Position numbers and translations under genes: made by a program. The notes under the pieces were generated by a model. It was not told where the DNA came from. It saw nothing but the letters and a program-made list of their open reading frames with translations, and searched no databases. From Theobroma cacao (lineage: Eukaryota > Streptophyta > Magnoliopsida > Malvales > Malvaceae), in NCBI RefSeq assembly GCF_000208745.1, contig NC_030850.1, forward strand, positions 9,832,119 to 9,896,118: a stretch of 64,000 bases of DNA, given 5' to 3'. Below, piece by piece: positions 1 to 10,810 of this stretch (within the stretch, counting starts at the first letter, position 1; each line of letters begins with the position of its first letter).

Positions 1-1860
1 GTTCGGAGGAAGAATGTCTATCGATGCTTCGCGGCGGTTGTCACGGGCTCGATGGGAGTTCCGGGTTGTGACACTAAAGTTAACGATTTTTACTTAATTT
101 TTGGTCATGACTTGATAAATATATCTTCAAAATTATTTCAGATAAATTAAATGCTCCTAATTTTCTCTCCCCATCTATTTGTTGTGCTCTCCATTCTGTT
201 GTACTCCTCATTTTTCTCTCTCGCCATCCAACTCTCTTTAATTTTACTACTATCACCATCTCTTTGTCTATTTCTCACCATCTTCCCATATCGTTGTCAA
301 TTTGCAGTACAAAGAGCATGACATGGTAACTAACATGTTCTTGGATTTATTGGTTTACATTCACAAAACTGTCTCTGTTTATCTTTAGCCATCTCGTCAT
401 ATCATCGTTGATTTATAGACTAAAAAGCATGGCATAATGAATAACATGTTCTTAGTTTTATTGATGTTGAGTTTTTCACTGATTCAAGTCTGGTAAAACA
501 TATCTTGACTTATGACAAAGTGATTCATATCTTGGCATGTGACATCAGTAGGAAAAATGAAACTTTGATGTGTAATATTTGATGCTGAAACTTTGATATT
601 GATGTGTAATATCTGATGTTGAAACTTTGGCCTTGGCATGTAAGAACTACTGTTGAAACTTTGGCCTTGACGTGTAACATTTACTACTGAAGTTTCGGTG
701 TGTAACATCTTCTGCTGAAGTGTGTAATGGCATTTTAGTGTATAACATCTTTTGCTTAAGTGTGTAATGGTATGGTATGTAACAACATGTTTTTATACAT
801 GTCTGTAAGAACATTTTTTTTCCAAAACAGTGTAGAACAAAGCATTTTTAAACATAATGTAACAATAATATTTTTTAAACATGGTGTGTAACTTGCTTAT
901 TTGTATTTCACTACAACATAACCTTCTGGAGTTAAAGCATGTAACAATATTTTTTCAATTGTAACTAGTTTTTTTTAAACATGGCATGTAATAACAATAA
1001 TTTTTAAAAATAGCGTGTAACTTGGTTTCTATTTTTATATTTCACCAAAACATAAACTCTCGGAGTTAAACACTTTCACAATAAAGATAAAATTTAAAAT
1101 AAAAAAGGAATTTAACATAGAAAAGAAGATGTATTGAAAAGTTATTCAATGTCAACATTATTGTTGGGTGAAATGGATTTAAACAAAAAGATGTTATCCA
1201 AAATCTTCAAATTTGGATAATTAGCTTTTTGGGGTTATTTTGTTTGGTATGTTTCTTGTAATTATAAAAAAAATATAATGTGTAATAATTTTGTTTTCAA
1301 TATGGTATGTAACAATGTTTTTTTCAATAAATATGAGGAGGTTTCGTTAAGCACAATTTATCCTAAATTTTTTTCTCTTGATTAAAAATAATTAAAATTA
1401 AAAAAAATTATTTCTAAAAATACCTTATCTTTAAGGGTTAAAAAAATTCATATCTATAAATATATAATTGATTTTTTGTTAGAATAAGTGATTTTTTTTG
1501 TCAAAATAAAAAAAAGCAACTTGACTTTATTTTAGATATTGTTGATGTGGAGATTTAGGTCAATCATCTTATATGTCTTTCTTGTGTGAGGAAAACAACA
1601 TCAAGAGCTAAATTTGTCACTCTCAATATATTTATTTATTTGGAACTTAGTAATTAACAAATCAAACGTACACATCAATATCCTTTTTTTTAATTTATAT
1701 ATATATAGTAAATAGATTCACATTATACTCGAGAATAGCAATGACTATAGAAATCTTATAAAAAAAATTATACATACGTAGGCAGCAGCAAATGATCGAA
1801 ACAAAGAGCAGAATTGATTTGTAATAAACATAGTGATCAGAAAAAGGAATAATGGTTTAA
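1..1860. other. Gene-free left flank, AT-rich, possible retroelement edge
   Basis: No convincing coding region. The first ~75 bases are much more GC-rich than what follows and end in a GGGTTGTGACA string, which resembles the edge of a plant LTR retrotransposon; with no partner LTR visible this is only a suggestion. Bases 530-1080 are a degenerate repeat field (separate entry). The rest is AT-rich with poly-A and poly-T runs. Confidence 0.5.
530..1080. repeat. Degenerate tandem repeat field around GTGTAAC / TGAAACTTTGG
   Basis: Units such as GATGTGTAATATYTGATGYT followed by GAAACTTTG recur from about 545 to 720 with irregular spacing of about 30-45 bp. Shorter GTGTAAC or ATGTAAC units continue to about 1020. 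A second homology pair links 890-940 to 1015-1070 (TGTAACTTG...TTTCAC..AACATAA..CT..GAGTTAAA). Copies are diverged and contain no open frame. Confidence 0.6.
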
Positions 1861-2035
1861 TTTCCTAGCAGCAAATAATTATCCTCATCCTTGACTGTGT
1901 CCCCTGTCCTCTTGTTCATAAATAATGATAAAATCCAGTTCCAATCCAACGATAGACCCCCCATGTGGACTAGAAATTGTACAAAATGACAGCTAAAAGC
2001 TCACCCAATCTGTTCCCCCGATTAATGGATCTGGC

Positions 2036-2914
2036 TCATCGCTCGCATGGCTGATTGTCAGTCCACGGATCTCTAAGCATCTGATTCAATCCTCGAATAT
2101 ACCCCTTCTTTTGCTGCTCAAGATAACTGAAAGCCTGTGCCACAATTTTTGGGTCCTTATCTTCCCAGCAAAGCCGACCTGATTTGCCCTTCCCATCACC
2201 AGAACCCGAGCTGAGGTTGTTGGAGTTGGAACAAACCTGAGAAAGAAGAAAACAAAACTGTTCTGGTCCGAATAATTCCAATCCTGGATGTAATGTTTCT
2301 TTCTCATGGCCATCAAATCCAGCCTGCATCCATATATACTCTTCCATGCCATCTATGAGCCAAGGTGGAGCCCTGGACTCGCCATCCCAGAGCCATATCC
2401 GAGCCATGGCTCGTTGTATGGCGAAAATAACATCATGCTTGACATTGCTTCCTTCCAATATTGATGGACTTAAACTGATGGTATAGACAAACTCTTTGCT
2501 TTTGCTTGTGTCTACAATGACTTTGCTCGTCAAGTTCTTGCTAGCAAGCTGGAGAATGACATGGTGAACTGGCTTCTTGGTTTGGTTGGGGTCTGGATAA
2601 AGAATGTTTTCGACCACGGCGCTTGTGTTCAGGATGATCCGTGTGGCTTCATCATTTGATACGTAAAACAGAGCAAAGCGTTGCCCAGCTGGAGACTCCT
2701 TGTCATTGTTGATTACAGTTACGTTGAACCCTTTTGATGCTTCGTGGCTTGCCCATATGGAGACTGTTCCAATGAAAATTACCAAAAGAAACCGGGGAAT
2801 GATTCGGGAACTCGACGAGAAAGAACCGTTTCCATCATCCTCTGCGGCGGAGGCAGAGGAGGAGACAGCGGCAGGGGAAGCTAAGAGAGGTAGAGAAAGG
2901 CTATGGTCCTCCAT
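2036..2914 (-). CDS. Plant basic secretory protein (BSP) family member, predicted catalytically dead
   Basis: Single-exon gene, 292 aa. The start is the ATG at 2912-2914 (MEDHSLS); the frame stays open upstream, but only from non-ATG codons. Residues 1-38 are low-complexity Ser/Ala, 39-55 form a hydrophobic membrane or signal-anchor segment, and about 62-285 match the BSP domain (RFALFYVSNDEATRI, WDGESRAPPWLIDGMEEYI, final YLEQQKKGY). BSP proteins are secreted, metallopeptidase-like and defence-associated. The usual HEMTHVWQW zinc motif here reads RAMARIWLW (168-176), so both histidines and the glutamate are gone. I infer a non-proteolytic, membrane-anchored or ER/Golgi protein. It lies head-to-tail with the X8 gene. 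From memory it corresponds to At2g42900. The family call is firm; the cellular role is unknown. Confidence 0.88.
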   Translation of the reverse strand: MEDHSLSLPLLASPAAVSSSASAAEDDGNGSFSSSSRIIPRFLLVIFIGTVSIWASHEASKGFNVTVINNDKESPAGQRFALFYVSNDEATRIILNTSAVVENILYPDPNQTKKPVHHVILQLASKNLTSKVIVDTSKSKEFVYTISLSPSILEGSNVKHDVIFAIQRAMARIWLWDGESRAPPWLIDGMEEYIWMQAGFDGHEKETLHPGLELFGPEQFCFLLSQVCSNSNNLSSGSGDGKGKSGRLCWEDKDPKIVAQAFSYLEQQKKGYIRGLNQMLRDPWTDNQPCER

Positions 2915-3479
2915 GAAGGGGTGCAGAAAAGAGCTATAATTGATGGAGAAATGGTCGGCCAAAAAGCTAAGCAATTTAATGGGAACACAAATTAAAATAG
3001 AGGACAATGATTGGCCGGACAACTGTACTCTCCCAACAAGTTACATTTCTTAATCTCTTTGATAATTAATTAAACCGTTCTCATTAATTAAGAGACTAAT
3101 TCCAAATCTGAATAGGCTTTAACTATATTTCTACATGGGATATCATTGTTCTTAACAGTGAAAAGCAAGAAATATATATTGCTATACTTTAAACTGTTTT
3201 CAAGTACAAAAGCACACAAACTGAAAATTAAAACATGTTTCTTTCCTGATTTCCTTTTCCTACATGTTACGGATACATCAGTAAACAACTTATCTACACA
3301 CCAAAACCGATCTCCTGGGATTCATGCCTCCAGTCAAGCCAACTAGCTAGCACTTCTCCGAAAAATGTTGGTTCACCTTAGTTTTCATGAAAAATCAAAA
3401 ACCTTGTGGCAACTGAGAGAATTGCTTCAGAAATAAAATAAAAAAAAAATGAATGAGGTTTTCATCTGTTCATCTAGTT

Positions 3480-5684
3480 CTATTGATAGAATCTAGCCAG
3501 CAACAAAATGAGGCATGCCACTGGAAGAAACGGCGGCGAGCGGGTCAATTTGGTGGCGGCGGCAGCTGATGGAGATGGGTGTGAAGGCACGGCACCGAAA
3601 ACATGTGAACCATTTGAATTGGTAGTGTTTAAGACAGAAGAACTTGTGCTGCAATTCCAACGTACGGCAAGTGATTTATGAAATGATAAACGATTAGGTA
3701 GGTAAGTGTGGATAGGAAAGTTTACCTTGTGGATTGATACTGACATGTCCCGCCACCTGAGATCATGGTCAAGTTGAATAAGTCTCGAAATAGTATTCTC
3801 CACTTGTAGCACATATTCTAATTCATACATCATAAATACTCATTTTTACCTTTCTTAAGATTATATATATTTATGGATAATATCCAATTGACAAGTCTTT
3901 CATGATCCGAATTCAATGTATTCCAAATATAAACAATGAGGACCCGAATTTAAATTCCATCAAAATTTGAAACTAATTGCACCATAGTTTCAAGACTCCA
4001 TTCTCAAATGATTTTTTTTAAATAAAAAATACATACACCTGTCATTTAATGCATCTCTTTTTACTTTAACATTTTTTTTTGGGACTTAAAAAATTCTTTT
4101 TACTTAAACATTGAAACATAGTGAAGGGATAGTAAAGTTATTCAGTCTCCCCCCATCATATACCTACTTTATAACCACACATTAATTTTGTCACTGGAAT
4201 TAGGGATTAAATTAGAGCTTTTGAACAGTTGATGACGGGAATGTGCTGGGGAGTCATTTTTTAACAAGTATAGGAGTAAATAAAAGCAAAGCCAACTATT
4301 GATGGAAGAGTTGGGCTGAGTATGGGGGCATGGACAACCCAGGCCCAGCTCATTAATTTAGTCGGGATAACTCGGATCCTATCAGAAAACACACGTTAAA
4401 AGACAGTAACTTACTTGGATCTGTGCTGGTAGTAACAGCGGTCCCTCCAAAATTACAGCTACTAGGAACTGGATTCTTCTGGTAATAGCTGTTAAATGCG
4501 TAAGAAGCATGATCACGAACAGTGTTGGGGTTGTAGCAGCCACCTCCGGTCTGAATTGCTGCACAATCAGCACCACCGTAGCCACAGGCGTAGTCTAGAG
4601 CAACTTGTAATGCAGTCTTGGATGCACTCTGGCTAGCCACACACCAGCTGCCCCCTGAAGATACAGGGGATGTCATTGTAGTTGGAACCGTCATCGGAGT
4701 CATGGTCACCGGAGATGACGAATCCGGGTTCGAATTGGGATTCAAAACTGGATCGGATGAAGTGGGAATGCTGGGAATTATTGTGGGGACGGTTGTTATT
4801 GGAGTGGTAATGTCCCTTTTGTCAGTGGAAATATCAACCTTCCTAGCATCACTTGGACCTGAATCATGATTAAAAAAAAAGGGGTTAGCTCTAAGCTCTT
4901 TCTTATTTTATGGTAATTAATCACCTAATCAGAAAGAATTGAGAACTAAAATTAAAGAAATTGTTCTCTTGATGAACACTAACATAGAAAAGGTATAGAA
5001 ATTGAAACCACGTTAAGGCAAAGCACTATCGAGATGAAGACCAAGTCATTTGGTAGACTGAAGGAAGAGCTTCGTTAGGAAGACAAGGAAGCAAAGATTT
5101 GATTAGATTAGATTGTTTTTGTATGCAATAATTAATGACAGAAAAGTAAAGGGTAATGTCCAAAGTTGAAGAACAATGATTAAAATTTTGAAAGAACAGG
5201 CAATGAGTAGGAGGCTACTGTATCCTAACAGAAAAGACTTCCTTCTAGAAAAAGAACAGTGCTGATTTTGAAAAAGAGAGGTATTGCCCACATGGGAAAG
5301 CTATGAAAATTCCATGTCCAACATGTAAAGCAAATAAAGGTTTGAAATCAGAGAATAAAACAGAGGATAACAACTGCAATCACTAATTTTGAAATGACAA
5401 ATTCACAGCTGGGAGCTCCCATAATTCAAAGTTATAGTGAATTTGAAATATGGATATGAAAATTAACATGTCAAATCCTGCAGAGAAAGAACAAAGTAAA
5501 TCATATGGTACTAGTGGAACCCTCATAAACCAGAAGAGGGAGAGGCAGTAAAGAAGAATCCGATTTGCAAAGAATGATGAAGCCAAGAACATGGAAGGAA
5601 AAGAATAGAAACCAAGTCATCACCTGGACAGAGCAAGAGACAGAACAGGAGGAATATTTTGGTGAAAATTTCCCTTCTATCCAT
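3480..5684 (-). CDS. X8-domain (CBM43) GPI-anchored protein, callose-binding type
   Basis: Four coding exons on the minus strand: 5624-5684, 4415-4858, 3726-3756 (31-nt mini-exon) and 3480-3648. Together they give 705 nt, 234 aa, with GT-AG borders and matching phases. A signal peptide ([21 protein letters not shown]) is followed by a Pro/Thr/Ser-rich stalk, the X8 domain ([54 protein letters not shown]), then [12 protein letters not shown] from the mini-exon. A Ser/Asn spacer and a hydrophobic C-terminus ([16 protein letters not shown]) suggest GPI attachment. X8 proteins bind beta-1,3-glucan; PDCB relatives act at the plasmodesmal wall, so an apoplastic cell-wall role is likely. A TATA-like motif lies about 155 bp upstream of the ATG. 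From memory the relatives are At2g42930 and At2g30933. Function at plasmodesmata is inferred. Confidence 0.88.
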
Positions 5685-5839
5685 TTCTATAAGGCCCTAT
5701 AGCTTCTTGATTCTTCTTCAACCCAATTCTTCAATGTTTTTCTGCTGTTGTTGGGACAAAGAAAAGCAAGGATATCATAAACTAGAGAAGCATGAATGAT
5801 CTTGTGGAAAAAAAGAAGATCTCGGACCCCTTTGCCATG

Positions 5840-5852
5840 TATATATAAATAT
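5840..5852 (-). promoter_or_regulatory. TATA-like box for the X8 gene
   Basis: Read on the minus strand, this is a TTTATATATA-type motif about 155 bp upstream of the X8 start codon at 5684. The interval would give a 5' leader of about 120-130 nt. Further upstream (about 5880-6030) a purine-rich GAGA tract on the plus strand reads as a CT-rich tract on the coding strand, common near plant promoters. Confidence 0.4.
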
Positions 5853-5859
5853 ATTTGGA

Positions 5860-8620
5860 AAGACAAGTGCACTCTTGTGATTGTGAGAGAGAGAGAGAAA
5901 GAAGGGAGAAGCTTGAGGGAGGGACATGAGGAGAGGGGAGTGTGGGAAGGGGCAAGCAAGAGAAGGTGGCAAAAGGAGGGAAAAGGTGAGAAGGAAGGTT
6001 GAAAAAAGAAGTAAAGAGAGAGAATTGTTTTGCAATTTAGGTTTGGTATGTGGGCTGCTAAGTGATGATGGTAATGATGGTGGTGATGTATGCAGTTTTG
6101 CCTTTCACTTTCTCTTATTTATGTTTGTCTCCTTTCACTGTTTTATAAGACTAATAAAATCATGAAAGCCTTGTATTTGAACAAGCTTGTCTTTTGCCAT
6201 GTCATGTGCCTCATTTGTTTTTTTTTTCTTTGATATATAATAGTACAATGATGAAGGCCTTACATTTGAACAAACTTGCCTTTGATTATTGAAAAATGGG
6301 TATTAAACAGCAAATCTATGATCTTGGATCAGAATAAATTGAAGTCATGTGTTTCAAATTCTTCCAAATTAGGAGTCAGCTTGAATGCTCAGTCGAGCTG
6401 CCACCTGAAACCAGAGCCAAAAGAAAGAAAAAGGGAAAAAGGGAAAGAAAGGGTTTGCTCAAGCCTCCCCATATGAGATTAAGATGTGCCCAAACTACTA
6501 AAAAGGAAAATCAAGTTCTCTTTCCCTGTCTGTTTCCCTTCCTTTTCTTGTGTTTGTGGTTTGGGGATTGAGTTTTGGGGAAGTCTTTCTGGTTGGGTTG
6601 TTGTGTGAGTGTGACTTCCAACTGCATAAGCAGATTTGTCTCTTTTTAATATACTTTATTCTTCTTACTCTTTTTGGTGACAATATCCTGTCATGTGTTT
6701 TGTTTTTCTAACTTCACCATGTTGAGCGCAGATAATGATTCCATATGTTGAGAAGCGTGGTGAACATAAGGTCAAGCCAACTTTAGCTGCTTTCCCATGT
6801 TTATCCTGAACAAAAAAAATAAATAAATTCAAACATTCTTTAGTAATCAACACCAGTAACAAGCTTTCAGTTAACTTCTGCTTATCAAACAGGGGAGGGA
6901 GGGATTATTATGACAGCAGTTTAACTTTGAATGGAGGTCCCATTTAGACCGGCCAAAAACGTTTTCCACGGACTGACCAATCATAACTTGTGAAACATTT
7001 AATGACAATGAATTTGATGGAAAATTAAACATGAGAAAAAAGTTTATAAGAATAAAACCTTGGTGAGCTTGAGTAAGAGCAATGGTGGTGGGAGTTAACC
7101 ACAGGACCTGTGCCAAGGCATGGGGGTTCTGATGGGTTGATCCACTGAACCAACCACTTACACCATAGCATTTCTCCATGTTAGAATGAGAGTAGTATCA
7201 AAAACATTAAACTATGGCCTCTAATATTTTCTAGCTTTTAATTGCCTCTACTACTTACCAAAAGGTAATGTGAAGTAGCCTTTGATATATGATTAACATA
7301 TGTAGAGTAGGGATTAATGGAGGAGGGACCATGGGTTAATGAAGCAACAAGATTGGTGAGAATGGTTCTTCTCAAAGTGGACCGTCCAAAATCCCATCCA
7401 TGGGAATGCACTTTTGACCAATTGGATACCCTATGTATTTAAAATAAAAACTACTAATTCATAGATCCCTTTGTTTTGAACCTCAAATAAAGCCACTTCT
7501 TAATTGTTAAAAAGAAAAAAGAAAATGAAGAATGTGTTTGATGGAGACAACAAATTATTAAAATTTGCCAAGACCTATAATTGTGGTTATGTTAATTATT
7601 GCCTAATACCCATCTCAAAATACACTTTTTATGTGGACAGATCTTGGAATCTTTGGTCCATCATCTCAGAATCGCCTCTAACTTTGTTAGACATGAGTCA
7701 GAAATGGGATTAAATTAAGCATTTGTTGAGGGCTATGGATTTTCTTTTGAATATATTGAATTCCATAGCTACTATCAGTTAGGCTTTAGTAGGAATGGGC
7801 TAGAAGGAAAAAAAAAAAAAAGAAACAAAGGAAAAGATTCTTGGTTTGGTTTATATAAGAGGAACAAAAAGTCTTACTTACCGTTATTTGAACTTGAATT
7901 TTCTTTGCCAATTGCAATAAACCAAGATTCCAATAAAAATTTATATCCCAAAGCAAGGAGGGGAGCATGCTGAGGGAATCCAAGGATAGATATCTTAAAA
8001 GAGTTTTTAATTGTTGGGTCAAAAAAAATTGTTGGCACAGAAAATGATAAATCACTATTTAATACTTGGTATGATATTTAAAAAAAAAAAGCTTTTGAAT
8101 TATTTAAAAAATAAATTTTTATAATTGATGGTTAAAAATAAAAAATTATTTAATTTTTTTATCAAAAGATGTTTAAGAGGTTATAACTTTCTTTATCTCC
8201 CAATTTGGTTGATTGGCCTGAAGCCTCGGTATGTCAAGCTTCACGTGATATTGTGATAATGTGGGTATTCAAAATGTGAATGTTCCTAATTCTGAAAAGG
8301 AGCAAGTCTCTCAAATTAGTTGGGAAGAGTCATATGGCTTTATTGGGGTAAGTAAGTCTCTTAGGATATCTAAAAAACCAGACAGACAATCTACAAATTT
8401 CCAAGTGCAAGTCAAGATTGAGCAAAGTAAAGCCCAAAAATCCGGCCGTTTTATCCACTTGAAGACAACAAGACAACAAACAGGCAAACAAAAGACAGCT
8501 GTTGCCCTAACTTGTCACTCTCATTTTTGCCTTTTTAGTTTTTACTCCTTCCTTCAACTTCAACACTCTGCTATGCCTTCTCCAGTTTTCACTTCATCTA
8601 ATTTTGTTTGAGGTTGGATT
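5860..8620. other. Intergenic region between the X8 and PPR genes
   Basis: About 2.8 kb with no recognisable gene. It contains the GAGA/CT tract at 5880-6030, poly-purine stretches near 6410-6460 and AT-rich DNA at 8070-8170. A short minus-strand open stretch at 7060-7179 (MEKCYGVSGWFSGS start) has no family resemblance that I know and no convincing continuation, so it is not called a gene. Confidence 0.5.
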
Positions 8621-8621
8621 T

Positions 8622-8650
8622 TGGGCTTACATTGTTCTAACCCAAGCCCA
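8622..8650. promoter_or_regulatory. Site II-type TGGGCT/AGCCCA elements upstream of the PPR gene
   Basis: TGGGCT at 8622-8627 and its reverse complement AGCCCA at 8645-8650 lie about 125-155 bp before the PPR start codon, with another AGCCCA near 8431. TGGGCY site II motifs are typical of plant promoters for organelle and ribosome biogenesis genes and are bound by TCP factors. That suits a gene for an organellar RNA-binding protein. The assignment rests on motif and position only. Confidence 0.4.
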
Positions 8651-8775
8651 ATCAACCATGCAGCATATTTAATGATAAAATTTATGTAAAATAAACTGGC
8701 CAAGTCACCTCCACTGCTAACCCTCTCTGCCAGAAGTGGATAGCGTAATAAAAGAAACCAGAAGCATAGGAAGTG

Positions 8776-10392
8776 ATGGTCCAATGTTTTTGCTCCCTAA
8801 CACCGTCTCCAGCTTCCATAACCAAATTTATATCAGATCAGCCATACCTCTCCCTGCTGGAAAACAACTGCACTTCCATGAAAGACCTCAAAAAGCTTCA
8901 TGCCCAACTCATCAAAACTGGCCTAGTCAATGACATCATAGCAGCTAGCCGTGTCCTGGCCTTCTGTGTATCTCCCGCAGGTGACATGAACTATGCTTAC
9001 TTGGTTTTTACACAAATCAAAAACCCAAATCTCTTCACTTGGAATACTATCATTAGAGGCTTCTCTCAAAGCTCTAATCCGCAAATTGCAATCTCTCTTT
9101 TCATTGACATGTTAGTGGGTTCCTCTATACAACCAGAAAGGCTGACCTATCCTTCAGTCTTTAAGGCCTATGCTCAACTTGGTCTTGCGTGTGACGGAAG
9201 ACAGCTTCATGGCAGAGTTATAAAGCTGGGTCTTGATTATGATCAATTTATACGAAACACTATCATTTATATGTATGCGAATTGTGGTCTTCTGAGTGAA
9301 GCTTGGCGAATGTTTGATGAAGAACATATGGAACTTGACATTGTTGCATGGAATTCCATGATTATAGGGCTTGCTAAATGTGGAGAGATTGATGAGTCTA
9401 GAAGACTGTTTAATAAAATGGTGTCAAGAAACACTGTTTCATGGAATTCAATGATTAGTGGCTATGTTAGGAATGGTAGGTTTTTGGAAGCATTGGAGCT
9501 TTTTCAAGAAATGCAAGAAGAGCATATTCGGCCTAGTGAATTTACAATGGTCAGCTTGCTAAATGCTTGTGCTTGCTTGGGAGCAATTACACAAGGAAAA
9601 TGGATTCATGATTATATACTAAAGCAAAATTTTGAGTTGAATGGCATTGTGGTTACTGCAATCATAGACATGTATTGCAAGTGTGGCAATGCTGAGAAGG
9701 CTCTACAAGTTTTTACAACATCTCCCAAGGAAGGGTTATCGTGTTGGAACTCAATGATCTTAGGCCTAGCTACCAATGGATGTGAAAACGAAGCACGTCA
9801 ATTGTTTTCTAAGCTAGAGTCTTTGAGTCTTAAACCAGACCATGTCACTTTCATTGGTGTCCTAATGGCCTGTAATAGTGCAGGCATGGTGGATAAAGCA
9901 AAATATTATTTCTCATTGATGACGGAGAAATACAAAATCAAACCAACCATTAAGCACTATAGTTGCATGGTTGATGTGCTAGGTAATGCTGGACTCCTTG
10001 AAGAGGCAGAACAGCTGATAAGAAGTATGCCCGTTAATGAAGATGCCATTATATGGGGGTCTTTGCTCTCAGCTTGCAGGAAGCATGGAAATGTTGGGAT
10101 GGCAAAAAGGGCAGCAAAGCTTGTTATTGAACTTGATCCAGCTGAACGCTCTGGATATGTACTTATGTCTAACGTTTATGCTGCAACTAGGCAATTTGAG
10201 GAAGCAATCAAGCAAAGGCTTTCAATGAAAGAGAAGCAATTACAGAAAGAACCAGGGTGTAGTCTGATTGAAGTAAATGATGTTGTTCATGAGTTTGTAT
10301 CTGGTGGAAGGCTGCACCCTCAAGCAAAGGAGATATACTCTGTACTGAATGAGTTGAAACTCATGTTACAATTGAAGGAAACTTGGAACTAG
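8776..10392 (+). CDS. PLS-class pentatricopeptide repeat protein, E subgroup
   Basis: Intronless, 538 aa, from ATG 8776 (the preceding in-frame codon is GTG). The N-terminus is Ser/Thr-rich and suits an organelle targeting peptide. Repeated PPR units follow: KKLHAQLIKTGL near residue 40, FTWNTIIRGFSQ, IVAWNSMIIGLAKCGEIDES, VSWNSMISGYVRNG, VVTAIIDMYCKCGNAEKAL, CWNSMILGLATNG, YSCMVDVLGNAGLLEEAE. The C-terminus carries E and E+-like motifs (WGSLLSACRKHGN, KEPGCSLIEV, HEFVSGGRLHPQ) and stops without a DYW deaminase domain. Such proteins recognise specific organellar transcripts, usually for C-to-U editing with a DYW partner supplied in trans. The target cannot be read from the gene. It converges with the AHL gene 418 bp downstream. 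From memory the counterpart is At2g42920. Confidence 0.93.
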   Translation: MVQCFCSLTPSPASITKFISDQPYLSLLENNCTSMKDLKKLHAQLIKTGLVNDIIAASRVLAFCVSPAGDMNYAYLVFTQIKNPNLFTWNTIIRGFSQSSNPQIAISLFIDMLVGSSIQPERLTYPSVFKAYAQLGLACDGRQLHGRVIKLGLDYDQFIRNTIIYMYANCGLLSEAWRMFDEEHMELDIVAWNSMIIGLAKCGEIDESRRLFNKMVSRNTVSWNSMISGYVRNGRFLEALELFQEMQEEHIRPSEFTMVSLLNACACLGAITQGKWIHDYILKQNFELNGIVVTAIIDMYCKCGNAEKALQVFTTSPKEGLSCWNSMILGLATNGCENEARQLFSKLESLSLKPDHVTFIGVLMACNSAGMVDKAKYYFSLMTEKYKIKPTIKHYSCMVDVLGNAGLLEEAEQLIRSMPVNEDAIIWGSLLSACRKHGNVGMAKRAAKLVIELDPAERSGYVLMSNVYAATRQFEEAIKQRLSMKEKQLQKEPGCSLIEVNDVVHEFVSGGRLHPQAKEIYSVLNELKLMLQLKETWN

Positions 10393-10810
10393 GCCTTACA
10401 TTGTTGGCCGCCATATTGTGGATTACAAATTGCTGATTCCTGTCAAAAGTGAGCCCTTTTATGCATATTGTTCCCACCGTTTGATGATCTTTCTCTTGGG
10501 ATTGTGTTTATATTTGTGATAAACAAATAGAAATAATATAGTTTGTGCATTTATCTTAAGTCCACTGGTATTTATGTGCACTGCACGGTAACTATGGATC
10601 CAATGTATTTAAAGTCACACTATTTCACTGAAATAAGATGTACTTGGCTGATGGACGCTACAGGAAAAAGAAGCACTGATTCCATATGGATCAGCTACCG
10701 AGGATGTGAAGATACTGCAAGTAGAAAAGCTTAATAAAATGGTAACACTAAAATAATGATATTTGGAGGATGTGAGAATCTCCAAAGAATTGCTTGTTAA
10801 TCAGGTTAGG

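Noticed and set aside
3480..3833. 117-aa minus-strand open frame taken as a separate gene
   Set aside because: Only 3480-3648 is the last exon of the X8 gene. The mini-exon 3726-3756 is used in a different frame, and the rest is intron.
5775..6035. Minus-strand open stretch with a signal-peptide-like start (MQNNSLSLLLFSTFLLTF)
   Set aside because: It is the translation of a low-complexity GA/CT tract upstream of the X8 gene's TATA-like box. A better signal-peptide exon (5624-5684) joins the X8 exons in frame.
6871..7179. 102-aa minus-strand open frame beginning MEKCYGVSGWF
   Set aside because: The first 40 residues look slightly protein-like, but no family, splice partner or second exon could be found and the rest reads as AT-rich noise.
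8261..8611. 116-aa plus-strand open frame before the PPR gene
   Set aside because: No recognisable domain. It overlaps the probable promoter and leader of the PPR gene.
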